Both the position numbers and the translations under genes were made by a program. Below are positions 50,916-60,437 of a stretch of 64,000 nt of DNA, one piece after another. The DNA comes from an uncultured Psychrobacter sp. (GTDB lineage: Bacteria > Pseudomonadota > Gammaproteobacteria > Pseudomonadales > Moraxellaceae). The notes beneath the pieces are model-generated. The model did no database searches, was not told the origin of the DNA, and saw only the letters and a list, made by a program, of their open reading frames with translations. The first letter of the stretch is position 1, and each line of letters begins with the position of its first letter. The stretch spans positions 1 to 64,000 of the forward strand of contig CANLDW010000003.1 in assembly GCA_947489525.1 (NCBI GenBank), in the 5' to 3' direction.

Positions 50916-52544
50916 ATGATTGAGTTACAACAAACGTGGATGCTACCAGCATTAATCGCTATTCCCTTTATCGCAGGATTACTGTGCTGGTTAGTTGAGC
51001 GCATTAATAAGCGCTTGCCGCGCTGGATTGCCTTAATTGGTATGTCGCTGACCTTTGTGTTATCGCTAGTACTATGGCAAATCGGCGATTTTAGCGGTAT
51101 GAGTCAGCAGGTGATTGCACCGCAGTCTGCTGTGCCTTGGATTGCTGAATTTAGTGTGCCATGGATACCCAGTTTTGGTATCAGCTTTCATTTAGCGTTG
51201 GATGGTATGTCGCTGCTCATGGTCGCACTAACCGGCTTTTTGGGCGTGGCAGCGGTGGCTTGTTCATGGAATGAGATTCAGCGCCGAGTAGGGTTCTTCC
51301 ACTTGAACCTGCTTTGGAGCCTAGGCGGAGTCATGGGGGTATTTTTAGCCATTGATCTGTTCTTGTTCTTCTTCTTTTGGGAGATGATGCTCGTACCAAT
51401 CTACTTCTTGATCGCTATATGGGGTCACGATGTGGTTGGGGGTAAAACCAAAGAGTACGCCGCGACTAAGTTCTTTATTTACACACAGGCGTCAGGCCTT
51501 ATTATGCTGATCGGTATTTTGATGCTGGTCATTATTAATTACGCGCAGCGCGGTATGGTTAGCTTTAATTACAATGATCTGCTTGGTACTTCACTTGGAG
51601 GCTGGGAATATCCGATCATGCTGTGCTTCTTTATCGGTTTTGCTGTCAAGCTGCCTATTATGCCTTTTCATGGCTGGCTACCTGATGCTCATGCGCAGGC
51701 GCCAACGGCAGGTTCAGTAGATTTGGCAGGGGTACTGATCAAGACTGCAGCCTACGGTCTGATTCGTTTTGTACTACCTCTATTTCCAGAGGCGTCTCAA
51801 GAGTTTGCACCCATTGCGATGACGCTTGGTACTATTGGTATATTTTATGGCGCTTGGCTTGCCTTTGTACAAACCGATATGAAGCGTTTGCTGGCTTATA
51901 CCAGCATCTCACATATGGGTTTTGTCGTACTGGCAATATACGCAGGTAGTCTGCTCAGCTTACAAGGTTTGATGATTCAAATGCTTGCGCATGGACTGAG
52001 CTCAGCGGCCCTGTTTATTATGGCAGGTCAGTTATATGAGCGTTTGCACACGCGCGACCTTACGGTCATGGGCGGCATGTGGGGACAGTTTCGCTATTAC
52101 GCGCCCATTCTTATGTTCTTTTGCGCTGCGCTTTTAGGTATTCCAGGTACGGGTAACTTCATTGGTGAGTTTATGATCTTGCTAGGCTCGTTCGCTGAGT
52201 ATCCTGTATTTGTGGTACTGGCAACGTTTAGCTTAGTGCTGGCTGGCCTGTACTCTCTTATTTTGATCCATCGTGCGCTATTTGGTGCTAATACTGTAAA
52301 AGAGGTTGCGATGCACGAAGCAAAATCGCACGGTCTACCTGTACGTCCACTAAAAGATCTAGGCAAGCGCGAGCTGTCCTTACTCTTGGTGTTAGCTGCA
52401 GGCTTGGTATGGTTAGGGCTGTATCCACAGCCTGTACTGGATACCTCAAGTCATGCTATGCAGTGGATTAATAACGCCTATCTTTATAGTCAAGTCACTC
52501 AAGTAGATGCGCTGCAGCTACTTGATGCTATGGAGGCTCGTTAA
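50916..52544 (+). CDS. nuoM: NADH-quinone oxidoreductase subunit M
   Basis: This 542-residue antiporter-like subunit has about 14 helices. LFFFFWEMMLVPIYFLIAIW, KLPIMPFHGWLPDAHAQAPT and YTSISHMGFVVLAIYAG match NuoM proton-path segments. It starts one base after the nuoL stop. Length is somewhat above E. coli (509) because of extra residues near the N-terminus and the end. Confidence 0.97.
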   Translation: MIELQQTWMLPALIAIPFIAGLLCWLVERINKRLPRWIALIGMSLTFVLSLVLWQIGDFSGMSQQVIAPQSAVPWIAEFSVPWIPSFGISFHLALDGMSLLMVALTGFLGVAAVACSWNEIQRRVGFFHLNLLWSLGGVMGVFLAIDLFLFFFFWEMMLVPIYFLIAIWGHDVVGGKTKEYAATKFFIYTQASGLIMLIGILMLVIINYAQRGMVSFNYNDLLGTSLGGWEYPIMLCFFIGFAVKLPIMPFHGWLPDAHAQAPTAGSVDLAGVLIKTAAYGLIRFVLPLFPEASQEFAPIAMTLGTIGIFYGAWLAFVQTDMKRLLAYTSISHMGFVVLAIYAGSLLSLQGLMIQMLAHGLSSAALFIMAGQLYERLHTRDLTVMGGMWGQFRYYAPILMFFCAALLGIPGTGNFIGEFMILLGSFAEYPVFVVLATFSLVLAGLYSLILIHRALFGANTVKEVAMHEAKSHGLPVRPLKDLGKRELSLLLVLAAGLVWLGLYPQPVLDTSSHAMQWINNAYLYSQVTQVDALQLLDAMEAR

Positions 52545-52547
52545 GTC

Positions 52548-54026
52548 ATGAATGAATTTACGACAAATGATTTGATGGGGCTTGCGCCTTACGCGCCAAT
52601 TATTATTGTAGTGATTACGGTATTACTTGTGATGATCGCAATTGCGGTCAAACGCTCGCACTTTATTACAGGTACGATTACAGTTGTCGGTCTCAATATC
52701 GGTCTCTTTACCCTACTGGGTCAGATGACGGGCATTATTACTATAGGTGCTATACCGCCTATCGCAGAATCGCTGTTTGTAGTGGATAACTTCTCGCAGT
52801 TCAATATGGTCGTTATCTTTATCTGTGCGCTGGCATGCTGCACACTCTCGTATGCTTACCTGGCCAATCTAGAAGACAATAAAGATGAGCTCTATCTACT
52901 CATGCTACTGTCGACTATTGGCGCGCTGCTTATGGTTTGCGCGCAGCACATGGCATCATTCTTTATGAGCCTTGAGATGCTATCAGTGCCTTTATACGGG
53001 CTACTATCCTACACCTTTTTGCGTAGTCGCTCGCTTGAATCCGGTCTTAAGTATCTGGTGTTATCAGCTGCGGCGTCTGCCACGCTACTCATGGGTATGG
53101 CGTTTATATACGCGCAGGTCGGTACGCTCAGCTTTAAAGCGATCAGCTTAGTATTGCCTAATATCTTTGAGTCGCCACTACTGATCTTGGGTGCGGCTAT
53201 GATGCTCTTTGGCATCGCCTTTAAGCTCTCAGCCGCTCCTTTTCATGCATGGACGCCTGACGTTTATGAAGGCGCGCCTGCACCGATTGCCACCTATCTT
53301 GCCTCAGTCTCTAAAGTTGCGATGATGGCCTTAGGAATCAGATTTTTAATTGATACGTCGTTATTAGCACTGCCTTCTATGCAGATGCTACTTATGGTCA
53401 TGGCAACCTTATCTATCCTAATAGGTAACTTGTTGGCTGTACGCCAAACCAACTTAAAGCGCCTGCTAGGTTATTCTTCTATTGCTCACATGGGTTATGT
53501 GCTTATCGTCATCGTCAGTGTGGGTTCGGCGGCAGACAGTATCTCTAGCATGTATATGGCCATTTATGCCTTTACTTCCATTGGCGCTTTTGGCGTCGTG
53601 ACGCTGATGTCCAGCCCTTATCGCTTGGCTGGGGAAGCGGATGAGCTTTTGCATTATCAAGGCTTGTTTTGGCGTCGTCCCGTATTGACTGCGGTGATGA
53701 CAATTATGATGTTGTCGCTCGCTGGTATTCCGCTAACGGCAGGCTTTATCACTAAGCTGTTTGCTATATTAGCTGCCGTACAAGGCGCCAACTGGTTCTT
53801 GGCAGGTATGATTATTCTCGGTAGTGCTATCGGTCTATTTTATTATTTGCGAGTGATGCTGACCTTATTTAAACGTCCTAAACAATTTATTGAGTTTGAC
53901 GTCTCTAAGCAATGGGGTATCCGTACAGGCGGTATGATGGTTATTGTTATGACAGCGATCATTGTGTTTTTTGGTATCTTACCCAACAGTCTTATTGAAT
54001 GGTCGAGTCTAGCGCGTATCTGGTAG
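52548..54026 (+). CDS. nuoN: NADH-quinone oxidoreductase subunit N
   Basis: This 492-residue antiporter-like subunit has about 14 helices. MASFFMSLEMLSVPLYGLL, FKLSAAPFHAWTPDVYEGAP and LGYSSIAHMGYVLI match NuoN. It starts three bases after the nuoM stop, closing the complex I operon. A strong terminator follows about 60 bases later. Confidence 0.97.
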   Translation: MNEFTTNDLMGLAPYAPIIIVVITVLLVMIAIAVKRSHFITGTITVVGLNIGLFTLLGQMTGIITIGAIPPIAESLFVVDNFSQFNMVVIFICALACCTLSYAYLANLEDNKDELYLLMLLSTIGALLMVCAQHMASFFMSLEMLSVPLYGLLSYTFLRSRSLESGLKYLVLSAAASATLLMGMAFIYAQVGTLSFKAISLVLPNIFESPLLILGAAMMLFGIAFKLSAAPFHAWTPDVYEGAPAPIATYLASVSKVAMMALGIRFLIDTSLLALPSMQMLLMVMATLSILIGNLLAVRQTNLKRLLGYSSIAHMGYVLIVIVSVGSAADSISSMYMAIYAFTSIGAFGVVTLMSSPYRLAGEADELLHYQGLFWRRPVLTAVMTIMMLSLAGIPLTAGFITKLFAILAAVQGANWFLAGMIILGSAIGLFYYLRVMLTLFKRPKQFIEFDVSKQWGIRTGGMMVIVMTAIIVFFGILPNSLIEWSSLARIW

Positions 54027-54085
54027 ATGTATTGCTGATATATTAATAGCTAGACACGTTATACGAAGTTACGCATAGCAAAACA

Positions 54086-54125
54086 AGAAGCGCTAAGTTT
54101 ATGATAAGCTTAGCGCTTCTTTTTT
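54086..54125 (+). terminator. nuo operon terminator
   Basis: AGAAGCGCTAAG (54086-54097) pairs perfectly with CTTAGCGCTTCT (54109-54120), followed by TTTTTT. It separates nuoN from fpr. Confidence 0.93.
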
Positions 54126-54156
54126 ATCTGTGATAGACAAACAATAAGTGTGACCT

Positions 54157-54978
54157 ATGAGCGATAATATTCAAAAGGTTAAGGTACTCAGCAAGACCAC
54201 GTGGACTGATAACTTATTTAGCTTTACCGTCAGCCGCCCTGATAGTTTTAAGTTTACGGCAGGGCAGTTTGTGCGATTAGGCGTGAACCCAAGCCAGCTT
54301 AAGTATTATCAAAATGGTGAAAATGGGGCAGAGACGGATGTGGTAAACGAAGATATTTTTCGCGCCTATTCTATTGTGTCATCTCCCTTCGATGAGGTGC
54401 TAGAGTTTTTCTCTATTGTCATCCCTGATGGGGCTTTTACCTCGCAATTACAGCACTTACAAGTTGGTGATGAGCTGTTACTTAATACTACGCCGTTTGG
54501 TTTTTTGACCTTGGCGCGTTATCAGCAGCCGCTACCAAAGGATCTGTGGCTGCTTGCAACAGGAACAGGACTAGCGCCATTTTTATCAATGCTACAAGAT
54601 ATGCAGCCGTGGCAGGATTATGAACATATTGTTCTGGCTTATAGTGCGCGCTCACTTGAGGAGCTGGCGTACGTCGATAAGATTAAAGCTCTACAAGAGG
54701 ACTTTGGTGAGCTGGTTGATCATCCAGCCAAGCTTATCTTTATTCCTATTGTAACGCGTGAGCCCGTAGCAGATGCGCTGAATGAACGCTTACCTAAGCT
54801 GTTGACAACAGGAGAGCTACAAGCTCGTGCTGGTATTGACTTAGATGCCAGTAGCACCCACGTCATGCTGTGCGGCAATCCAGATATGGTGGAGGACACC
54901 AAAGAGGCGCTCAAGGGGCTAGGGCTGAAGATGAACAGACGCGGCGAGGGCAATATTGCTGTTGAGAACTACTGGTAA
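54157..54978 (+). CDS. fpr: Ferredoxin/flavodoxin--NADP+ reductase
   Basis: This 273-residue FAD enzyme moves electrons between NADPH and ferredoxin or flavodoxin. FRAYSIVSSP binds FAD, and LATGTGLAPFLSMLQ and MLCGNPDMVEDTKEAL form the NADP half. The C-terminal segment ends GEGNIAVENYW as in the bacterial subclass; an aromatic last residue is typical. It lies behind the nuo terminator, so it has its own transcript, though the short gap leaves little room for a promoter. Its function in oxidative stress is known from the E. coli family. Confidence 0.93.
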   Translation: MSDNIQKVKVLSKTTWTDNLFSFTVSRPDSFKFTAGQFVRLGVNPSQLKYYQNGENGAETDVVNEDIFRAYSIVSSPFDEVLEFFSIVIPDGAFTSQLQHLQVGDELLLNTTPFGFLTLARYQQPLPKDLWLLATGTGLAPFLSMLQDMQPWQDYEHIVLAYSARSLEELAYVDKIKALQEDFGELVDHPAKLIFIPIVTREPVADALNERLPKLLTTGELQARAGIDLDASSTHVMLCGNPDMVEDTKEALKGLGLKMNRRGEGNIAVENYW

Positions 54979-55000
54979 TCTTACCAATGTGCTAATAGCA

Positions 55001-55034
55001 GTACGCCGCGATTTTAAATAATGTCGCGGCGTAC
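55001..55034. terminator. Hairpin after fpr
   Basis: GTACGCCGCGA (55001-55011) pairs perfectly with TCGCGGCGTAC (55024-55034). It lies 22 bases after fpr and between convergent genes. There is no T-run, so terminator function is likely but not proven. Confidence 0.55.
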
Positions 55035-55116
55035 TCGTATTCATTTATTAACTAATAACTATGTCAACTAATAAGCAGATCATTGTTTATAGCGTCGTAA
55101 GCCAAAGCCGTCCTCA

Positions 55117-55992
55117 TTATTCACGGCTAGGGTCAGTTGCATCACCTACAGGATTAATAGGACCTGCCATCATCTCGGGCTCAGCCTCGCCGCCATAGTA
55201 TTTATCTTTGGTAGTCTGACTTTGCGAGTTTTGCGCTTTGTTGTCCTTATCTGAGCGCGGACGAACAGCATCGCTACGGTCTTTTTCGCTGATAATATCC
55301 TCGCCGCTATTACCGCCTAATAGATCACGGTAGTTCACTTGCGTTTTTAAAATCAGCTGTTCTTCTTCTACCTCACCGTAGTTGACTTGGGCTTTGTGCA
55401 GGGCGCTCATGATTTTATCGTTCTTTTTAAGCCAGCGATTAATATCAAGATAAATGATGTCTTCTTTAGCGCGCGCAATATTAATGTAGGAAAGAATAAA
55501 GCCTAACGGATCCTTTTTGAGTACACTGTGGTAAAACCAGATGGCAAGCTTGATACCTTGACGTTTAATAAAGGATTCGCAGCGTAGGTTTAAGACATCA
55601 GTATAAGTCAGTTGACCAAACACAAAGCGCTGAACGTTGCGATCCAATTGTACGTGTACTAGCTTGAAGTTACTTGCAACTTCCACATATATCCCTGCCA
55701 CATCGATGGTACAAAACAATCGAAACCAATCATCGTGCAGCTCGACACGTAGCTCTAAGATAGCACCGACGTTGTCGGTGACAAACTTTTGCAGCGCATC
55801 ATTGACGTAATGCTGGGCAACAGGCAGTCTAAATTCGCCTTCAAGCTTGTCCGTCGTTTTGCCGTACAAGTTTTTGAAGATACTTGTGATACTATCCCAG
55901 CCATTACTGAATGACGCTTCAAAACGATAACCGATATTGCTGGCAAACTCTTCAAAATCATCTGAACTATTCACGTTACTCAAACTTATCAT
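55117..55992 (-). CDS. Unrecognised protein with charged C-terminal tail
   Basis: I do not recognise this protein of about 291 residues. It has no membrane helix or signal peptide. The first two thirds look like a folded mixed alpha/beta domain, with ELRVELHDDWFRLFCTIDVAGIYV as alternating strands and LKKDPLGFILSYINIARAKE as helix. The last 70 residues are hydrophilic and disordered-looking, rich in D, S, K and Q. The ATG at 55992 has AAGG touching it with no spacing, while a TTG nine bases later has that same AAGG at a normal distance, so TTG at 55983 may be the true start. It is divergent from the tonB-like gene and convergent with fpr. Confidence 0.75.
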   Translation of the reverse strand: MISLSNVNSSDDFEEFASNIGYRFEASFSNGWDSITSIFKNLYGKTTDKLEGEFRLPVAQHYVNDALQKFVTDNVGAILELRVELHDDWFRLFCTIDVAGIYVEVASNFKLVHVQLDRNVQRFVFGQLTYTDVLNLRCESFIKRQGIKLAIWFYHSVLKKDPLGFILSYINIARAKEDIIYLDINRWLKKNDKIMSALHKAQVNYGEVEEEQLILKTQVNYRDLLGGNSGEDIISEKDRSDAVRPRSDKDNKAQNSQSQTTKDKYYGGEAEPEMMAGPINPVGDATDPSRE

Positions 55993-56367
55993 CCTTATAG
56001 GTATAGGGTCGCAAAAAAACAAACGCTAGGAAGTAGTTGGGTTAAACAGCACTGAATGCGCTATAGTTCCAGTGCTATTTGCCAATAGATTTGCGCTGCG
56101 TGAGAAAAACTTACCGCTTTTTTGCGCTAAATGCCAACAGTATATAACAAAAATGGCAGCGCAAAAAATGCAAGCTGTGATTTTGTCGTAAACAAGCGCT
56201 GTAACGCGCATAAATGCTTATCAGTCGAATTAAGTATAGACGCTAGCGATATAATTAGCGCTCATGCTATGATAGCGTCGGCGTTTTTATCCTTTTGTCT
56301 TTCAAAGGTGCTGTTCTAGATGTATAGCGCTTATGGCAATAACGTTTAACGCCTATTTAATGCGCTT
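55993..56367. other. Divergent region before the TonB-like gene
   Basis: No gene is seen. It holds inverted repeats AGCACTG/CAGTGCT (within 56048-56076) and GACGCTA/TAGCGTC near 56239-56280. A TATAAT lies near 56250 and a TATGAT near 56269, both without a good -35. No Fur-type box was recognised. Confidence 0.4.
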
Positions 56368-57270
56368 ATGAGACTGAGTACTGTGGCCCATATTAAAGAT
56401 TCACAAAGTTACCATTTTTCAGATCACGTGCCTGCGCGTAATGTCAGCATGCCTGTGGCTATCGTTGTTGCCGTCACAATACATGCGGTAATTATCTTTG
56501 GTATAAGCTTTTCGATGGGTCAAGATCCTGCCGCGCTTATGCAAGATGTTGCCAAGGCTTTGACAGATAATATGCAGCCCAATGAAGACGCCCACTTTAT
56601 CGCTAACGCTTCACAAGAGGGCGGTGGTACGGTACGTCAACAGCTGCGTCAAGAGTCCGCCCAGTCAAGTCCGCTTAGCGCCGAGCAGATGAGCGAAACG
56701 CAAGATGTGATTGATTTGCAGCGCCAAGTACGTCAGCAGCGTTATCAAGAGAGCTATTTGCGTACGACGCTCAGTTGGCGTCAAGTAAGCGTTGAATCCG
56801 ATAACGATAGCAAACAAGCGCAAGATGACTTAATTGCGCAAGAAGAGCGTTTGCGCAAACAGATCGCCACCCTTGAGGCACAGCTCTCGCAACGTGAGCA
56901 AGCGTTTGCCACGCAGTCCAAAGTAGTAACAGTGGATAGTAACTCAACCACACGCGGGGCGGCAGCAGATTACATCGATACGTTTCGCGAGCATGTAGAA
57001 CGCGTTGGTAACTTGCACTATCCGGCACAGGCGCGCGCACAGGGCATTACGGGTGAAGTACGTTTAATGGTGATTATTGGCTCTGATGGCAATATCAAAG
57101 CGATCCGTCTGCTTGAGAGTTCAAACTCTACTATATTAGATGAAGCGGCCAAACAATCCGTACGTCAAGCGGCACCTTTTGGCAGATTTAGCAACGATAT
57201 GAATGATATTGTTGAGCTGCGTTTGATTCGTACTTATCGTTATAGCGATAAGGTGGAAGTGACTTATTAA
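56368..57270 (+). CDS. TonB-family energy transducer-like protein
   Basis: This 300-residue protein has one N-terminal membrane helix (about 28-48) with H39 placed as in the TonB transmembrane motif. The middle region (about 95-190) is rich in Q, R and E with a likely coiled coil. The C-terminal TonB domain starts near YPAQARAQGITGEVRLMVII (about 217) and ends at residue 300. It has no proline-rich spacer, and no exbB/exbD lie nearby, so it may not be a classic iron-uptake TonB. Some such proteins serve cell-envelope tasks. The start ATG lacks a clear ribosome site. It is followed by an mscS-type gene 65 bases away in the same direction. Confidence 0.85.
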   Translation: MRLSTVAHIKDSQSYHFSDHVPARNVSMPVAIVVAVTIHAVIIFGISFSMGQDPAALMQDVAKALTDNMQPNEDAHFIANASQEGGGTVRQQLRQESAQSSPLSAEQMSETQDVIDLQRQVRQQRYQESYLRTTLSWRQVSVESDNDSKQAQDDLIAQEERLRKQIATLEAQLSQREQAFATQSKVVTVDSNSTTRGAAADYIDTFREHVERVGNLHYPAQARAQGITGEVRLMVIIGSDGNIKAIRLLESSNSTILDEAAKQSVRQAAPFGRFSNDMNDIVELRLIRTYRYSDKVEVTY

Positions 57271-57335
57271 AATTATCAGATGGGTAACCACTGACCTACA
57301 TTTTAGACTATTACCAACATGAGCATCTATTAAAT

Positions 57336-58211
57336 ATGGAATTTTTGGGGTTTACCATCGATGTGGCAGCACTAACTGATAGTGCCATAGTTATTCTTAT
57401 TAAAATAGGTTTGGCTATTGTCATCTTTTTTGTGGGACGCTGGGTCGCCAAAAAGGCTGTCACCTTTGCGAACCGGATTATGGTGCGCGGTCATATGGAG
57501 ACCACGGCAGCAAACTTCTTGAGTCGCTTACTTTATGGCGTACTGCTTGTCGTTGTTGTGCTAGCGGCGCTCAACCAAGTCGGCGTCCATACTACCTCTG
57601 TCGTCGCTATATTAGGCGGCGCAGCTGTTGCTATTGGTTTATCGCTAAAGGATCAGTTATCAAACTTTGCCGCAGGTATCATGATTGTCACCTTTCGCCC
57701 CTTTGTACGCGGCGACTACGTACAGATCAGTAGTTATACAGGTACAGTGGCTGAGATTACCTTAGTAAACACACATTTAACGACTATCAACAATCACGAT
57801 ATCATTATCCCAAATGGCGATATCACTACCTCCGCTGTTATCAACTATACGGCATTGCCTAATCGCCGCGTGGATATTACCGTCGGCGTTGGCTATGATG
57901 CTAACATCAAGACCGCTAAAACCTTGATGTTAAATCTAGCTAGAGAAAATAAGATGGCATTTAGTGATCCTGAGCCTGTGATACGCGTGACCAGTTTAGG
58001 CGATAATTCAGTCGATTTGACATTAAATGTGTGGACAACGAATGCCGACTGGTGGGCGCTACAATGTGATTTACTTGAACAGTTTAAAGAAGTGTTCGAT
58101 AATGAAAAAATCGACATTCCCTTTCCCCAACGCAGCGTACATATTAAAGGACTTGATCAAATGGTCAATAACATGGATCAATCACAAAAGCTGCCTATGG
58201 ATAAGGATTAA
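57336..58211 (+). CDS. mscS: Small-conductance mechanosensitive channel (MscS family)
   Basis: This 291-residue inner-membrane channel opens under membrane tension and releases solutes on osmotic downshock. Three helices lie in the first 105 residues. The pore-lining helix reads GGAAVAIGLSLKDQLSNFAA, followed by GIMIVTFRPFVRGDYVQI, the family beta domain. Length equals E. coli MscS (286). It lies downstream of the TonB-like gene and is convergent with ybeY. Confidence 0.94.
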   Translation: MEFLGFTIDVAALTDSAIVILIKIGLAIVIFFVGRWVAKKAVTFANRIMVRGHMETTAANFLSRLLYGVLLVVVVLAALNQVGVHTTSVVAILGGAAVAIGLSLKDQLSNFAAGIMIVTFRPFVRGDYVQISSYTGTVAEITLVNTHLTTINNHDIIIPNGDITTSAVINYTALPNRRVDITVGVGYDANIKTAKTLMLNLARENKMAFSDPEPVIRVTSLGDNSVDLTLNVWTTNADWWALQCDLLEQFKEVFDNEKIDIPFPQRSVHIKGLDQMVNNMDQSQKLPMDKD

Positions 58212-58235
58212 CAGAATTGCGATAAGATATAGGTA

Positions 58236-58787
58236 TTAAATATACGGATTAGGCAAATTGAGCTCAGCTAATATATCAATCTCAAAGCCCTCCATCTCGT
58301 TTTGCTCAGCCAGTCCAAGCTCATGATCAAATCCTAGTAAATGCAGCATGCCATGAATGAGTAAATGTATGACGTGCTGCTCTACGCTTTTGTTTTGCTC
58401 ACTTGCTTCTCGTGCTATAACCTCATGACAGATAATCAACTCGCCAATTGGCAGTGTGGGCATAAGCGCCACAATGCTCGCTGGCATGTCGCTTGGATAC
58501 GATAAAATATTGGTGGCATAATCTTTGCCACGAGCCTCTAGGTTTAGCGCTCGTCCTTCCTCCAAATCAGTGATATATAGCTCTAACGCCTTAGGTTTGG
58601 TATCCCAAAGCTCTGTACTGTCTGCAAAGTAGGGTAGCGTCAAGCCGTTTATTATCCGCATGTCTATATAGTTCAGGGTCGCAAGCATCGTAGACTGCAC
58701 TACTGTATGAGCGTAATAACGATCAAGCGTTTCTTGCTCAAGGCTATCAGCTGCGCTAATATCGATATCTACTGCAGGGTTTGGCAT
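58236..58787 (-). CDS. ybeY: Endoribonuclease YbeY
   Basis: This 183-residue metal-dependent RNase takes part in 16S rRNA maturation and ribosome quality control. The zinc motif is H145, H149 and H155 in LIHGMLHLLGFDHE. ATNILSYPSD is the second family block. An N-terminal stretch of about 20 residues and a loop near 65-90 make it longer than E. coli YbeY (155). AAAGGA precedes the ATG. It follows phoH in the same direction, the conserved ybeZ-ybeY order. Confidence 0.95.
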   Translation of the reverse strand: MPNPAVDIDISAADSLEQETLDRYYAHTVVQSTMLATLNYIDMRIINGLTLPYFADSTELWDTKPKALELYITDLEEGRALNLEARGKDYATNILSYPSDMPASIVALMPTLPIGELIICHEVIAREASEQNKSVEQHVIHLLIHGMLHLLGFDHELGLAEQNEMEGFEIDILAELNLPNPYI

Positions 58788-58830
58788 AACACTATCCTTT
58801 AATAATACGTCTTAGCAGCTATACATCATA

Positions 58831-58856
58831 AAAAAACCGAACGCTAAGTCCGGTTT
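58831..58856 (-). terminator. Hairpin between phoH and ybeY
   Basis: AAACCG (58834-58839) pairs with CGGTTT (58851-58856), and a run of T follows on the minus strand (complement of 58829-58836). It may partly end the phoH transcript before ybeY. Confidence 0.6.
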
Positions 58857-58880
58857 GTCTTATCTAAATCTACAAGCCAA

Positions 58881-59963
58881 TTACAACTTAGAAGCAGCAC
58901 TACTGATGGCGTCTTTACGCTCTTGCTCTTTGATGCGCTCTTGCTTGCGTTTTTCTTGAAGGACCAGCTGCTCTTCATCAAACACATCGTAAGCCTCAAC
59001 GATTTTTTGTACCAACTGATGGCGCACCACGTCCTTTGAGTCAAACTTTGTAATGTGAATCTCATCAATACCGCTCAAGATATCTAGAGCTTGCGCCAGT
59101 CCTGATTTAGTACCACGTGGTAAATCAACTTGTGAGATATCCCCTGTGATTACAGCACGTGAGCCAAAACCTAAGCGCGTCAAAAACATCTTCATTTGCT
59201 CAGGCGTGGTATTTTGTGCTTCATCCAAGATGACAAAAGAGTTGTTGAGCGTACGACCACGCATATAAGCGAGCGGCGCGATTTCAATCTCTTGGCGCTC
59301 GATCATTTTACCTACTTTTTCAAAGCCAATCATCTCATAGAGCGCATCATATAAGGGACGTAGATAGGGATCAATTTTTTGCGTGAGATCTCCTGGTAAG
59401 AAGCCAAGCTTTTCGCCGGCTTCAACAGCGGGACGCACCAGTAAGATACGCTCAATCTCATTACGCTCAAACATATCTACCGCGCAGGCCACTGCTAAAT
59501 AAGTCTTACCCGTACCAGCAGGTCCAATACCAAAGGAGACATCTGAGCTGAGTACATTTCTGACATAGCGCTGCTGATTACCACCGCGAGGAATGATCTT
59601 GCCTTTACGCGTGCGTAGACTGATAGGCGTAAAATGATCGGCGCTGTCCGCATTATCCGCATCATCGTCAATATCCATCTCATCCTCAGCGTCTTCATCA
59701 CGTGAGATACTGGATTGAATGATGAGATGCAGCTCTTCTGCGCTAATGTCTTTTGAGTTTTGCGCCTCGTCAACGAGCTTATAAATAATGCGCTCACCGC
59801 GCTCAACGCCCAAGACATCACCACTGATACAAAAATCACCTTGGCGCTGGCTGATTTTGATATCGAGACGGTCTTGTAGATACTTCATGTGGTTGTTGTA
59901 TTCGCCAAGCACAGTTTTAAGCTGTGCTGGGGTTAACGAGTCAAACTTGATATGGCGGCTCAT
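58881..59963 (-). CDS. ybeZ: PhoH-family ATPase (YbeZ)
   Basis: This protein of about 360 residues has an N-terminal KH-like part and a P-loop ATPase domain. Walker A is GPAGTGKT at 147-154, and FVILDEAQNTTPEQMKMFL is the family Walker B segment. PhoH-like proteins are linked to YbeY and RNA handling. A strongly acidic stretch at about 89-109 lies between the two parts. Start: ATG at 59963 has no ribosome site, while an in-frame TTG 12 bases earlier has AAGGA at good spacing and may be the true start. Confidence 0.93.
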   Translation of the reverse strand: MSRHIKFDSLTPAQLKTVLGEYNNHMKYLQDRLDIKISQRQGDFCISGDVLGVERGERIIYKLVDEAQNSKDISAEELHLIIQSSISRDEDAEDEMDIDDDADNADSADHFTPISLRTRKGKIIPRGGNQQRYVRNVLSSDVSFGIGPAGTGKTYLAVACAVDMFERNEIERILLVRPAVEAGEKLGFLPGDLTQKIDPYLRPLYDALYEMIGFEKVGKMIERQEIEIAPLAYMRGRTLNNSFVILDEAQNTTPEQMKMFLTRLGFGSRAVITGDISQVDLPRGTKSGLAQALDILSGIDEIHITKFDSKDVVRHQLVQKIVEAYDVFDEEQLVLQEKRKQERIKEQERKDAISSAASKL

Positions 59964-60437
59964 GGAATCTGTCAAGCGGTTATCCTTGTATTGATTGCCC
60001 TTAGTAAATACCAGTAGTAAGTACAAATGAATGCGGGCGCAGTAATAAATATGAATAATAAAGCGGTCGCGCTAAAATGGAATGATAGTGATCTGAAATT
60101 GCTAACAATAAAGGCTAAAAGTGGTGAACTTCTGTCGATTTACCTGCTAAACGCTAATAAATGGTAGGTTCTAAATCAGCAGTTGCTTGTCTTTATTATG
60201 GTTGATAGTTTTTAAATTTCAAGCGGTGCGTGAGCGCCAAGCGCTAGTTTTTGTATGATGATTGCAACCGCTTACAACTCGGGTTGCGCTCATAAGTAGT
60301 GCCTATGAGTCGCGCTGATACAGAGACCGCACTGTATAAAAAGGTAAAGCAGGCTATATACGCGCGGCTAAGAGCACTGATAGCTGTCAAATTTATGGTA
60401 ATCTAGTCTTATAAAATTATTATTAAGAAGGCTAATC
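59964..60437. other. Divergent region between phoH and ubiH
   Basis: No gene is seen in about 470 bases. Two hairpins stand side by side: GCAACC (60264-60269) with GGTTGC (60282-60287), and CTCATA (60289-60294) with TATGAG (60304-60309). A ribosome site AAGAAGG precedes ubiH. Confidence 0.45.
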
